A stretch of 64,000 bases of DNA from Epiperipatus broadwayi (lineage: Eukaryota > Onychophora > Udeonychophora > Euonychophora > Peripatidae): assembly GCA_028023455.1 (NCBI GenBank), contig JAQFVV010000001.1, positions 23,021,401 to 23,085,400 of the forward strand, read 5' to 3'. The notes below the pieces were generated by a model that was not told the DNA's origin, did no database searches, and worked only from the letters and a program-made list of their open reading frames with translations. Each line of letters starts with the position of its first letter. Within the stretch, counting starts at the first letter, position 1. The translations under genes were made by a program, and so were the position numbers. Positions 27,501 through 42,500 of this stretch are shown piece by piece.

Positions 27501-30500
27501 TAAAATAATTATATAAATATCTCACCGATAATTCCTTTGCATTTTAATAAAGTATTGATTATTTATTGAAATTTATTCACATATTATTTCTATGTGATAA
27601 GAGAATAGGATCATTATTGTTGATTGAAGATATGAAGTACTTTGAAATGAATATTAAACAGGAACATGTACCTATCCAATTTTGTTTTCCATTTTTATAA
27701 TTGTAATCTTTGTAATAATTTTTAGGGAACTTCATGACACAGATAGCAATTTGATGAAATTTTAAATATGAATCATATGCTAATAATTGTGCTATTCTTG
27801 CTACTTCAAAGATTGTTATATAAATCTTCATGTTTTAAATACAACCATTAAAAACTTAAGATTTACTAATTAATGTTCAAAAAACTCAGCTGTTTTAGCT
27901 TGGATGATTATTAGCGTGATAATGTGAATAATTTTCAAAATCTTGTTGGAAATTTTTTTTTATTAGATTGATTTAGATATTTGAGATGTGACATTTAGCA
28001 TATTAAATGCTATTGCATTTCACAAAAAATAGTCTTTTATTATGATGATACAACTATTTCAACAAAATAAGTTGTATATAATGCCATTATTCTGCAAATT
28101 TATTGTGTGATTATAAATGCTGAAAAAAAAAAAAAACATTTTATAGGCACTGAATCAACCAACCCTTAGTCCTAATGAATACTTTGTGGTATTGATACTC
28201 TTTTCAGTATTATTGCTTTATCACAGGAATTGACCATACATATTTAAATATTAAATTGTTTATTATAATTACAAATATTTATATACTATATGTATTGCCT
28301 TCTCCTCCCCTTCCCTCCTTATTTATCTTTTTTTTTTTTACATGTAGCTATTATAATCTATTTTCGTTGTTCTTTAAAACTATAATTAAAAAAAAAAATC
28401 TTAGCAGGTATTCTTTTATTGTTTTTTATTAATTTATGTTGTGATTTATTTTAAGAATTAAGAACATTTGGGTTACACATGTTGGCAGATGTTTAAAGAA
28501 AGCCCACACATTTACAAGTTTGTTCTTTATCACTTTTCAAACAGAAGTTTCATGTTAAGATTGAAAAATGAATAGTGACAGGCAAACCATCAGTTTATTT
28601 TAAAGAAAACCGCCAAAGAACTCTCACCTTAAATTAAATTTTAGTATGTATTTGCTAAATAGTAAATTTACAAATTTAATTTTTTTATATTTATTTCTAG
28701 TGATGTTTGGAAAGTAACTTCTGATAAATAATTAGGTACATTTGGTTAAGTAAATAATTTCATTTAAAAATATATTTTTTTCATAAATAGTATGCACTTT
28801 AAACCAAACTTGGTTTTTTGTATATAAATTGTGTTTATTTATTTGCTGTTAGTGATGAATCTATATAAAATTTTCTGTTTAAAAGTTTGTTTTTGGTGAA
28901 CTAATAAATTCTATAATAGTTACTACATTTAAATTATAATTGATTAATGGTCATTGTAGATAATCAGTGCTTAAGATAATATTTAAATCTGTGTCATAAA
29001 ATATTATATAATAATTATTTTGCATAGAAGCAACTTGGTATAATTAAGCAATTGTTTATATATTGTTTGCCACTTTCTTAACATAATTTATTTTATCATC
29101 TTAATACCTCATATTATTAACATGCAAATTATAAGATAATTGTATTGCTTTAGACTAATTATCTTATTTACCTTTATTCTTTAATATCTATGTAGAGCAT
29201 AACAATTGCAATATTTTTTCTCTATCTAAATTTCCTGCCTTCTATATATCATTTCATTACTGACCAAGTTTGTGGAACTTCTTCATTTAATTCCTTTAAT
29301 AAATAATATTTAATTATTTTTGATGGTAATTTATTCTAAATTTAGTTTTTTTTTTTTAATAATGACATTTGAACTATTTAGTTTGTTTTGGTGATTTATA
29401 TAATTTCTAAGTATGCATCAATTTTATAGCTTAGTATTTTCAGTGGTGTTTGGAGGCTGTTACAAATGGCCTCATTCCAGGTATGTAAAAAAAAAATCAC
29501 AGAGCATGTACTAAATGAAATTTTTTAAAAAAGAAATTCATTAAAAAATAGTTTACAGCGGAATTGCAATATTTGCTTTATTTTGTTCTAAGCTCTCCTT
29601 TCAAGTAACTCATAAATATAGTAGATAATAGCTGTGTTTTGATCATTTGATTTGATTACAATAAAATATATATTATTTACTGTACTGTAAGTGTATAAAA
29701 GCTTTCAACATGTACATAGTATATATGTAAAGATACTTGCTTATCAGAAGTATACTATCTTATTTTTCTCCTTCACTTTCTTTGCATATCTTCATATAAT
29801 CATATATATTACTTATAATACTTCATTCATATACACTTTAATGCAAGTAATTTTCTTAACCTTCTTTATTTTCTTACAGTTTCGACTGTCCAGCAGTCTT
29901 CGTCAGAGCTATATCTTCCTTAAACTGTAAGGAAGATATAGCTCTGACGAAGACTGCTGGACAGTTGAAACTGTAAGAAAATTACTTGCATTAAAGTGTA
30001 TATGAATAAAGTATTATAAGATGCTTGCTATGTGTATAATATGACGGAAATTAAGTTTTAATATAAACAACTTTTTATATTGAATTATTAATAATAAATT
30101 GAGAGAACATGCTTATATATATTGCATACATATTCACATTTATTCAATAAATAATAAAAAACTTATTTGTACTGCATCCTTTTTTTTCTTCATAAAATTT
30201 ACAATGAAATATTAAACTCTTCTTACAGACTTTTAACATAGATATAACTTTCAAAAACATAAGCAACTATGGCAAGAATATTCTTTATTCTTTTTATTAT
30301 TTTTCAAATAAATGATTCATTCTTTTAAGACAATTTGAACCACTTTACAACATTGTTTTTTTTTTTCTTGTGTAAATTAACTTTCATTTTATTATTTATT
30401 AAGGGAAGTGTTAATTCATTTAAATTATAGGTATTAAACATCAAACAAAATGCTGCACTATATTAAACTTTTGGAAAATATACAAGTGAATAAAAATATT

Positions 30501-33500
30501 TAAACATGAACAAAGCATAATTAATAAATGAAATCACATTATGATTAGTGAGAACACTTATAAGATACAAAAATTAACTGCTGACATATAACATTTAATA
30601 AAGTTTATGAATTTTAATGTTTTATTTATTTATATATGTTTTTAATAGCATATAATTGAAATAGTGTATATTGTTAGCATATTATACCTTTTCTGTTTTG
30701 TATAAAAGATTATATATTTTTGAAAATTCGGATTCTTGATTTGTCATCGTTTTTTTGTTTTTTTTCCCCAAAGAAATAAAATTAATGGAAAAACAATTTT
30801 ATATATATTAAAATGTTAGAAACAAGAACAAAAAATAAATCTGAATTTGAAAATAAATGTATTGTATTTAATATTGCTATCACTTTTTATTTTTATGAAT
30901 GAGTCCTGGGGGGGGGCTGTATCACATAAAAAAATAAGTTTTTCTAGCCTAAAGAGCAATAATGTAATTTTTAAAGAAATGTCATATTTTTAATGCCTTT
31001 CTGTGTAATATTGCAATAACTATGTTGCTATTTTTTTTATATTTCAAATATATATATATATATATTCATGTTAAACATAGTAATTAACATTATAATAATA
31101 AATTGAATAAGAATTCAACATTGAGTAATCATAATGTTGAAAAATAGAAGAAAATTAATACAGTTTGTTCACTCATTTAAAATAAAACTGCACTCAGTCC
31201 ATAATTTTTTTATAATTATAAAAATCTATTAAAACTTGTTCAATAAAACATTATTCTTCATTTATTTTTATTTAGCTAATTTATGTAATATAAATAATAT
31301 TCCAGTAAAGGTATTTTATGTAGTGCTCCTATTTTTGAAAAAGTATTCTAAATAGTAACAAGAATTGCTGTTAGAGTAATAAAGTTTTCATTAAATTAGA
31401 CATTTTTATCACATAGCAATTAAATAAATGTATTTAACACTATGATTGGTGATTACATTAAGGAAGATTGTTAATGTTTTTCATGTTTCTAACTTTTTTT
31501 TTAGGTTTTTATTATGGAAAATTTGATTATAATTTTTACTAAGAAAAAATTATTTATGTTTTGTAAATTTACATGCATATAAAGTTAAATATCAAATTTC
31601 ACTACTAAATTCTTTTAATCATCTAGTTCATCTTTATCATTGAAACATTTTGTATTTAATTTTACCAGCAATTTCTCTATTTCTTTATTCTTCTTTTTAA
31701 TAATATTTCCAGCATTTCCTCTAACTTTCGCCTTTTTCAAGGTTTTAATTGCATGTCTCATTTCATTTAAACTTTTTGGAAATATAGATATTATAATTGT
31801 AAAAGTTAGGTTAGTTTTTGGTTTGTTTGTTTATTTTTTATTATTATTGAAAAATTCATCTATACATTTCATCATTTTGTCCTTCATTTTAAAAATAAAA
31901 TCATATTTTCTTTTTATTACTGAGATAGTTTTTTCTTCTATTCCAGTATGTTGTTTTATCCTTTTGAGACTTATTCTCTTCTATAATATTTCTTGCCAAT
32001 TTAGTGTTATATTTTCTTATATCATCAACTTTATTTCATACTATTTTACAGAATTTCAGTTCTTGAGTTATTTTTAATGGATCACTTTTAAATATTTTTG
32101 TTTTTCTTTGAAAATTTATTGGATTATTGCTTTTTTATTATTATATATATTACTTTTGTAACAGTTTCTAGTAGAGAATTAGTTATTTTCTTAGTGATCT
32201 CATTCAAATCTGAACAATCTTCAAAGTCTGTTTATTGATATTTTAAAAAGTATTTTTTTAATAGTTTCTGTCTCTTTAGTTTTACATTTCATCAATTGAT
32301 TCTCTCTTCCTGTTTTAACCTAATAAGAACACTTGACAGTCTTGCAATACATATTTTCTGTTAATCAAAATGTAATCTAAATTTGTGGTACCTTCATTTG
32401 CATATTTTCATGTTTATTTCCATTTACCATTTTCCCCAAAAAACTGAATTCTATAACATAGTTTTGCTTTTTTCTTCAAAATCTACAAATCGTTGTCCTC
32501 TCATTTCTGTTCTACAACTAAATTTATTCACCACTCTCATCTTACAGTCATTTTCCAATTAAATTCTCTTAACAATTTTAAAATGTTTTTTATGATCAAA
32601 AGTATTTTCTACATTTATATAAAAATCATTGCTTCATCACAGTGAGAACTTGTGGTGCATAAACCTGAATTGTTTCATTTGGAATCTTCCATTAAGTTGA
32701 ATAAATAATCTTGCTATTCTCTAATTTACTGTCAATTTCTATCTGTCGTTCTATTTTTTATTTATAATAAATCCTAATTCATTTGTGCTTCTAATTTTGG
32801 GACTTTGTATTAAAATATATGTCTACTTATTAAATCATTTGTTTTTTTCACCTTTTCTTCCAATTCCATGCAGTTTGATACTTCCCATTTAATTATTGGC
32901 AGTACTTTCAACTCATGTAATCTACATTTACTTGAAAGTGATCTATAATTGTAAGTAAGAAAAGATTAGTATCAAATAGCAACCTGTGTCTACAATCAGA
33001 TGATTATTAGTAACTTCTACCTTCAGTAATTTAGTAATTTTGTAGCCTCATAGAAATAATGATATAATTTAGTTTTGTCTGTTATTATTCACATATTTCA
33101 TTCTTCATTAAAATAAAACAAAACTAATATTTTAGTTAAGAACTACCTAGCAATTAAGAAGAAAAACTATGGTATTTTTTGTTCTTTTAAACTTGGTGAT
33201 TAAAAGATCATAAACTTAATATGGTAAGTGGTGCATGTTGATGAGCAACTTATTCATGTTCTTTTACAAAGTAATAACAACTGCAATGACAAATAGGTAG
33301 TGTTCTGTTCTATCGTGTCAGCCGCTTGATTGTGTTGATGCTAAACAAAAACACATAGATATAATGTTCCTGGGCCAGTGATTCTATAGAACTATTGACT
33401 TTATTTTTGGAATAGAAATAAAACTAAATTATACACAAAATTAAAAAATTCAAACAAAATATAAAAATGAAAGCCGACTTTTTGGACTTTTAGGGACAGT

Positions 33501-36500
33501 AATTAATCAGAGACTGGCTTTTGTGTGTGTGTGTCGATAAAAAATTACATTACTTTCTAATAGCAAATAATAGTACATTAAAGACTTTTTTGGACAGGAA
33601 TTAATCAGAGACTGGCTTTTTTGGGTGTGTGTGGATATAAAAAGTTACGTTCCTTTTTTAATAGAAAATAAGAGTAAATTTTAGCCTTTTTGGAATATTA
33701 ATTAATCAGACACTGTGTTTTGAAATCAAAGTCAATTATATTAAAACTTCCACAAAATTTAAAAATTCAAACAAAACTTTACAATGAAAGCCGACTTTGA
33801 CTTTTTGGGACAGTAATTAATCAGAGACTGGCATTTGTGTGTGTGTGTTTATATAAAAAGGTACATTACTTTTTTAATAACAAATAATAGTAAATATAGC
33901 AAAAAAGTTACGGTACTTTTCTATTAAAAAACAAAAATAAATTTTACTCTTTTTTTTGACAGTAATTAATCAGACTGCGTTTTGGGGAAAAAGTAAATTT
34001 GATTGCAATTTACATACTAAAGTTAAGAATTATCACAAACCATTAAAATGAAAACCAACTCCGGTGTCTGACAATTGCCAATTTTCAGAGTTCAAAGCAG
34101 CCATCTTACTTGTCTCAGACGATTTCTTGCAGATACATTACTTTCATCGAGATCTTCGAAATAATGCTGTGCTGCACCCTAAAACCCAATTTGTGAGGGT
34201 TGCACAGTCCTGAAGGAACAGTGACAACACTGTGAAAACTATTAGAAGGTACCAGTAGGTCAGTTCACATGAAAAAAAAGACGTTGGACCTGAAAACTAC
34301 AATTATTTTGACATGATGCCATCAACACACTCTCACACGATACTGTAGTGAAAATAGACAACAGAGCATTATGATAAAGTGCGTAACACAAGCAACTACG
34401 GCTGCCAATGAAGACATTTTTCTGTGCTTTTAGTATAGAAAGAAGCCACAGCATTAGCCAGCAGTCGAGTAAATAGACTCTTTCTGTGTTTTATCATAGA
34501 AAGAAGGCTATCGGCTTGGCTGCGGCCACAAAAATGGCATATTTTTTACAATTTAGCTAGAAATAGTGCTATCAAGTGGCTGACATGATAGAACATAACA
34601 CTATCAACAAATATTATTCACATATTTCATACTTTCTTAAAATAAAACAAAACTGATATTTTAGTTAAGAACTACCTAGCAATTGAGAAGAAAAACTATG
34701 GTATTTTTTGTTCTTTTAAACTTGGTGATTAAAAGATAATAAACTTAATATGCTAACTGGTGCATGTTGATTAGCAACTTATTTATGTTCTTTTACAAAT
34801 GCAATGACAAAAATGTTTAGAGTAAATATAAGGAATTTGCCTTTTTAATTAGAACTGAGTTTTTTGTACAATTTGTTCATCCTAGAAATATATGCTGTTG
34901 TGACTTCTATATTAAGATTTACTGAAGAAACATTTGCACATCTCTGTAACAAAATTAGGATCACCATATATGCATGTTTTTCATTTGTGTGAGAAAATTT
35001 AATTCACACACATACACATTTTAGAAGTGAAAATATATCAGCCTCATCTTTTTATTTTCTCTTTTAAGTTTATTCACTTTGATGATTACCTTTCTTTCTT
35101 TTTTTAGAAAATATCAACTAAAAGGGAAGGGTAGAACTCTCTTACTTAACTTTTTAAATTGCATTTGAGATGGTGTAGTTACTAAATATTTATAGAAATC
35201 TAACTGGAAGGAAGTTTTTTTTTTCTTAAAAAAGAGATATTTTAATGTTATTACAAAACCTTATCGTGATTTTTATTAATATGAGTTAGGAATAAATTAG
35301 TAAATTTTTATTTTTCTAGTTATGAAATTGCTATACCAATAAGAAATAAAGTTTAATATTAATGTACAGAGAATATTTTGTAAATATATATGTAATAAAT
35401 TTTTATTATTCAATATTTATACTTGTAATATTTATTTAAATTTCAAGTAACTTATAATCTTTTAAAGATATGAAATGTGTAATAAGGCTGTAATTATTTA
35501 GCTTAACCATATATTATATGGCAATTACATAATTTCTTTGAATCAAGAAAATCTGATAATCAGATAGATTTGAATATTGAGATAGCTGAATTAATAGTAT
35601 TATTAATCTGTTTTAAGGACCCTTTGTTAGCAAAATAATAGTTTAGAAGCTTAATTTTATAAATTATTGCTAAAAGTGATATAATAATATTTTGAAATTA
35701 TCTTGTTCAAACTATAAATATTTACTAACTAATCATGTAATTATATGTTGGATTATGTCCATCATCTAGAATTAATTGTAAAATGTCTTTAAAAAATGTT
35801 TAAAGCATTCAATTCTTAGATTAGTACATAATACATTTCAAGTGGTATTATTACTCTTACTTTAAACAATGCATTAGCCTATGTGCTATTATTAATTAAT
35901 GTATTTAAAACATTTTACTAAAGTTTGAATTTTTCCAAAAACAGTTGATAGAAGTAATTTTTTCATACAATTACAAGGAGAATGCCATCATCACAAATTT
36001 TCAGACAAATCATATTTTTTAGAATTTATTATGCTTCTGTAAATACTTCTTTCTCATTAATTATTCTAATATATATATATATATGTAAATAATAAATAAC
36101 TCAGATTATATGTGACTGAACAGGAAATAACTGAAGCTTCCAATTGGTTATGTAATATTATGTTATATAATTCATTGGAAGCTTCAGTTACTTCCTGTTC
36201 AGTTATATATATGTATAATAAATGCATTATTTTGGTCATAAACATTGTTAATTTAAGTAATAGGAATTTCACATATAATAAAAACATGTACATCTAATAA
36301 CGAAGTATGTTTATGTTAAACATATTGTAACGTCCATAGTTTAATTAGGGTTTTTTACAAGTTAATTACTTCATAACTGGTGATCAAACTATGTTCAATT
36401 TGATAAATTTTCATCAGAAAATTTCAGTGAATTTTATCGAATGCAGTTATTTTTCCTGGTCACCCAACTCACTAAATGTACTAAAGTTAAATAATAGCGA

Positions 36501-39500
36501 GGAGAGAACTAGCTTTTAATTTATTTGAAAAGGTGCCATGATTCTATATAAGAATCCACTGGTCAAACCCCACCTATTTATTTAGTCATGTTGAAATTAC
36601 TTGGAATATCCAGGGGATTGGGTTTTCAAGTATAGCATCTACAATTTATTTAATCAAATTATTATAATGGTTAATTTTAAATGAACTTAGACAATTAATA
36701 ATCAACAACTAAATATCATTGTAAGTTAATATTTAAATTTATTGATACACAATGGAACATTTATATTATTATTGAGAGAATAAAATATAAGAGAAATAAA
36801 TAGGGATTAAAACTACTGATAAGATTTTATTTTAATTGATACGACTCGAGATGACAGTTTATCTCACTTAGAATTCAAAGAGAAAGTGATCACTGATATT
36901 TGAATAAATAAAGTTTCTTACTGGTAAGTTTAACTGTTTACATATAATATTATAGAATTTACCATGCATGGATTTATCTTGGGAGGATACGCTGTTACAT
37001 ATTCTTGCAGTCTATAAGCACTCTGTGGTTTCAGATTTAGTAGGAGATGGCTTCACTCGTGGTAGTTCATGACCTCAGGCAAAAAGCAACATCGGCAAAT
37101 GAACTTTACTCGCACATCTTAGTATGATTTAACATGTTGGTGAAAGTAGTTTGACATGCTCTTCATAATTTCTTCAATGCTTAATATTTATTTTGAACTG
37201 TTTTATTTCAGGAAAAAAAATCTAAGAACCCTGACGCATGATGTGTTTTTCTTTTTATAGTCCTGATCTTTTTTAGCCTATCTCCGCAATTCTTGTTGAC
37301 ACCTGTTAATTTAGACCAAATTTAATGTAGTTTAGCCCACAAAGTCTTCCTTTTTTTTTTTTTTTGGTGTTGCCATCTTTAATTACCGAAGGAATGCTGC
37401 GATTTTGTTTTACATACTGCTAATAGCTTCACAATAAAGATTTGTTTTATCTTTACAAAAATACAAAGTAGTTTCCCTTTATGTTTTTTTTTATACTCTT
37501 TATATCCTTTCTCTCTTTTCGATTTCTTTTAACATACACACAAAAAAAAAATCTATAAAACCATGTTGTCTAAACTAAATCAATCAGATATTTAAATAAA
37601 AATATTATCTTTTTAGGAATTTAGTAATTTAACTTCTAAATTGCCAATGCAATTTGAACTAGAATAAAATACATTACAATATATTACTGCATTAATAAAG
37701 TGTGTGTATATATATATATATTCTATTTATGCTTTAGTTTATCAACATACATATCTTGATGACCCCTATTTGGAGTTGAAATACAAAAGACATCAAGGCT
37801 TTTATTAGGAAATTTCAACAACAAAATTAAAAGATAGAATTAAGGTTGAATATTAAAAAGACAAAGGTTATAATAATAGCTAGTTTCAAAATTGATAATG
37901 AAGGTATAGAAATGGTTGACACTTTTTTAGCTTTGGTGTTTCAAGTGATTAAAAATATGAAAATTTGACTTGAATAGTAATAATAATAATAGTCAAATGG
38001 CTTTATTCCTTCGGAATTTGTAAACAGTTTAAGACTACAAGTGACAGAGCTGACTGCAATTCATGAGCCTTGTGGTCCAAAATCTGTCACTTTACCATAT
38101 ACCAAATGATCAGAATACTTAAACATTTAAAAAAATAGGTGGACATGTATTGGATTTTTTTTTAATTGTGATATTGATAAAGACTTGAGATTTCCATGAA
38201 TTATATGATAAACGGACAAATGAATTCTTGATTATTATTTTAGTCATATCTTGGACTGATCTAACTTCATTAGAAAAGTGTAAAATGTTTAAATAAGTTG
38301 AGGAGAGAAATGACTTGCAGTGAGAGATACATAGACTCCATCATAATAATAAATATGCGTTTAAACAACCTAAAAAATCAAGCTGATAATAATTCATTCT
38401 AGAGGAATGCTGTTGTTGATTTATATAATTATATTTGTTTGGGGTGAAGTTTGAATTTAATTAAGTTGTATTGTTTAGATTTTTTTTTATATACAAAAAA
38501 TATATAATTTTACTGTAAATGATAATAATCAACATTTTAAAAATATTTTCATTACTTAATACAATAAAGTGATTATTTTAATAAAAAAAAAACTTATTAT
38601 TTATAAATTTCTTTATTATCAATACCATGTAATTTTTTAGTTTTTTGTGGAATATATTGTCATTTTTTACTGCAATCCATTTGTGTGAAAGCTTAGTCTA
38701 TGATGTGTTTGTAAATTATACTTAACATATTCCCCTATGTAATAATTGCTTTAACAGATGTTTTTTAAGATTTAATGTAAATTAAACAAAAGATTTTAAT
38801 AAAAATAAACATGAGAATAAAGGCCATCTTTTTTTTTTAATTGGTTGCTTTAACAATTTTTTTTTTACTTTGTGGAATTACTTGCTTTGAATAAAATGCT
38901 TATAATCAAATTAAGTATTTAAGTTAAAATTTTTAAATATACCTGTTATATTTGATATGCAAATTTGACAGCATTACAGACACCTATTAATGGCGGAATT
39001 AGTGTGATCGATATGATATCAAACTACACAACTTCAATTATATGCTAACCAAAACTAAATGTAAATATGGTACTATAGCATCTATTTTTTCCCTCATTAA
39101 ATATCACATTTCAAACATGAATTTTTTTTCCCCCAAATGTTTTTTATTAATGGCAGAATTACTTCTCATAAAATATGCTTCATAATAAAAAGTTTAGTTA
39201 GGTATAGTTATTATTAAATTTTTTTTGATGCTGTTAAATTCATTGTTTTTGTAATTTGTTAAAGCAACTAATTAACCAGTGTTGCAGACAATTATCAAGA
39301 TTTTATATACTTAATTGGATAAAGAATGGTAATGATTTAAGTATTATTTTTGCTTATCATATCTACTTTACGTTGAGAAAATTTTCTTTGTGGTAATTTT
39401 ACACATTTATGCATGGTCTCAAAAGTTTTGCATCTGTTGAATGGGGAGGGGGTAGAGAGCAAAACAATTTTTTTTTATAAAACTTGGTTATATTTTTACC

Positions 39501-42500
39501 ATTATTTTCATCACACACACACAAACATATTTATATATATTTGCAATCAACACTCAGTCATAAAATTAACATGTATCCTTAAACTTTGCAATAATTCCTC
39601 CAACATTCTAATGACTTCTTTTTGACTTTAATTTCCTATAAGATAATATAATTTGTAGAAATATAAAAATAAACCTTAATCTTAGTCTGGGATGCTTTAT
39701 ATATATATACAAGTATGCCCTGAATGATTTATTTATCTTCACGACTTGCAGATGTTTATATATTAATATAGATTTTAATTATTTAAATAACTAGTTTGTT
39801 TACTTGGAAATTTTATATATATAGTGAGAGATATTACATGTATTCAAAAATTTATAAATTAATTAAAGGCAGTCGCTATTTTAAGATTTGGCTTAGATTT
39901 TAATTATGCTCAATTTCTATTTTTGAATTCTTTTAGTGAGGTAATTAATCCTTAATGAAACTTTTTTTAAAGTAAGAATTCTAAATAGCTACAAAATTTA
40001 AAAGTTACTATTGCATTGAAATATTTCTTTTTCAGTTTGATTTATACTATAATAAATATTTCAGTTAAATAAATATATTTTTGTATAATTGAATATGTAT
40101 TCATTCACTCATGAGTCAATCAGTATAGATAAGGAGTCCCCAAATTTATTTGAAGGTTGGTAGAAGAAAATGAATCTTTTAGAAAAAAATTCCCATTCCA
40201 AAACACATAAATTAGCAAATAAAAATAAATAAATCGGATTTAATAGTCCAGAATGAATTGAATAACTCATACTCATTTAATAATTACATTTATATTTAAT
40301 TTTTATAAAAATATGTATTTGTTAAGAAAACAAAAAGGGACAATATAATGTGATGAGTGGGCTTCTGATTTTTTTTTTTTTTTTTATAGTATTATTTTTA
40401 ATGCAAATATAAACTGGGAAAATTGTATGATGCTTTTATTTAATGAGCTTCTCTATTGGCTTTGACAACTGGTAAAATTTTGGCTGTAGCAAACAGCCTA
40501 TTCTAAAAACTTTCAGAGTCACTTTTGCATTTATAATACCTGACTTTGTAGCAAATTTGTTTATTGAAGTTCTAGAAGTGCATAGAAAAATATTAAAAGA
40601 TTGTAAATCATACTTCAGAACAGATGATTTTTGATTTATAGATAGTTAGATAAATAAATATTTAAACATATAGGCATACATTTGTCAGTATTATGTATAT
40701 TTGCACATCTAACACATTATATACATTACAAATTTTAAAATGTGTTATGTGTGTGATTTTGAGTTCAAATCTGGGTCAAGTAAAGTTGTTTTTAAGAATC
40801 ATAGAATTTTTTTGTCTGATAGGTAAATAGGCATTTAGATATTCATAATTTGAAAATAAAACAAAAATGCATAACTGCCTAAACTGTCACTCAGCGATTG
40901 GCATTCTGTTGTGTATTGCCATTTCCTTTACTATTCCTCAAGAAGGGTTGATAGAAAGATCTTTGCCATCAGTAGGTTATTTATTTCAAAGTTTTGTTTA
41001 CTTTACTTTTTATGAATAAAAGAAAGTGCTGAATTTCAACAACAATAATAAAATTGCAAATTTGTTAATAGCAAGGTTACACTAGTTAGAGAAAGATTTC
41101 ATTATCACACAGCATTTAGGGCAGTTAGCAATGACAGATGTGGTCTTAGACATTTAGTCATGTATTTTGAATATTTTTATTTTGAGTTTTAGGATTTCCA
41201 TGGTTTTACTTTTATTACAGAGGATTTACTAGGTGTATTGATATTATATTTTATATATATCGAGTTTAATAAAATTAACCATATTTTTTCCAGAATTGAA
41301 CTGAGGAAGCAGTTAAGTCTGCCATCACATCATGTGCTTTATAACATTTAATAAAAAATGGATGGGATGAATAAATAAAAGACTTAGTAAAAGTACATGA
41401 GATTCATTTAAAAAATAAATATTTTATAATATGTTTTAATTAAATATTTTTTTAGATTAGTAATATTTGCTTTAGAAATTTGTTTGGTCTCACTGCTCTT
41501 TATACCTTTTTTAAAAATACATGTTATGGTGCCTGTATACATTGTCTTATATAAGTTAAAGGTAAAAATAAACGAACTGAATATAAAATACTTGTCAGGT
41601 GAAAAAACAAAAAGTAATTTTTTGATCTTAATATTTGAATTGCAAAGTAATGAAAGTGAAGTTCCTAGCAATGGATAAATAGATTAAGGATTTTTTTTTA
41701 TAATTATACAATAATTCATTTTTTAAAGTGTTAATGGAGATTATTTATTTTATCGGGAAAAAAAAATTAAATGCTAATATTTTGCTTATGATAATAACTT
41801 CTTTTATTATTTCATTAAAAATATGAAATGTATTAAAAGTTTTAGAAAATAAATATTGAAAGTACAGTGGACCACGATATCCTTTATATTTTGTTCCAAG
41901 TCTCCCTTGCATAACATCATACATGACATATAATAACTCATGTTTTGTTGATAAGCTTTGATTACAATAGAATATGTATTATTTATTGAACTGCATGCAT
42001 ATTGAAAAGTTTGAACAGGTCTCAAAATTATTTTTTTGATGTTGGTGTCGTTAAGGTTAAAATTTTACTTATTTTACTTATTATTTAATTGTAATTTGTA
42101 AGGATTTTATAACATATATCATGCACACACACTAATTGTAAACTATTTAATTTTGGTTAACTAAAAATTTAATTAATGCAATATCAAGGAAAGAAATGAA
42201 CTTTGTAATTATTTTTCTAATCTCTCAATATAAAATTTTATAAAGATCAAAAGACAATGCTTAGTCTAGGTAAAATTGATCTATTTGATAATAATGAATC
42301 TAATGAATATGCAATTTCCTTGTGTTGGGCATTGTCATAAAGAAATCTTTTAATTTAAACTAATTATATTGGAATTCGATCATTATAGTGCAAAAATGTT
42401 GGCTATCTGGAACTATTTTGATAAATTGTTGCAAGGGAGAAGATTCTAGAAATTAAAAAAGAGAACAATGGTAGCAGTTCTATAAAAGACTGAGATTTTT

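Noticed and set aside
31640-32077. A 145-residue hydrophobic plus-strand frame that looks like a membrane protein
   Set aside because: It is the reverse strand of a decayed RTE reverse transcriptase; the hydrophobic look comes from AT-rich antisense reading.
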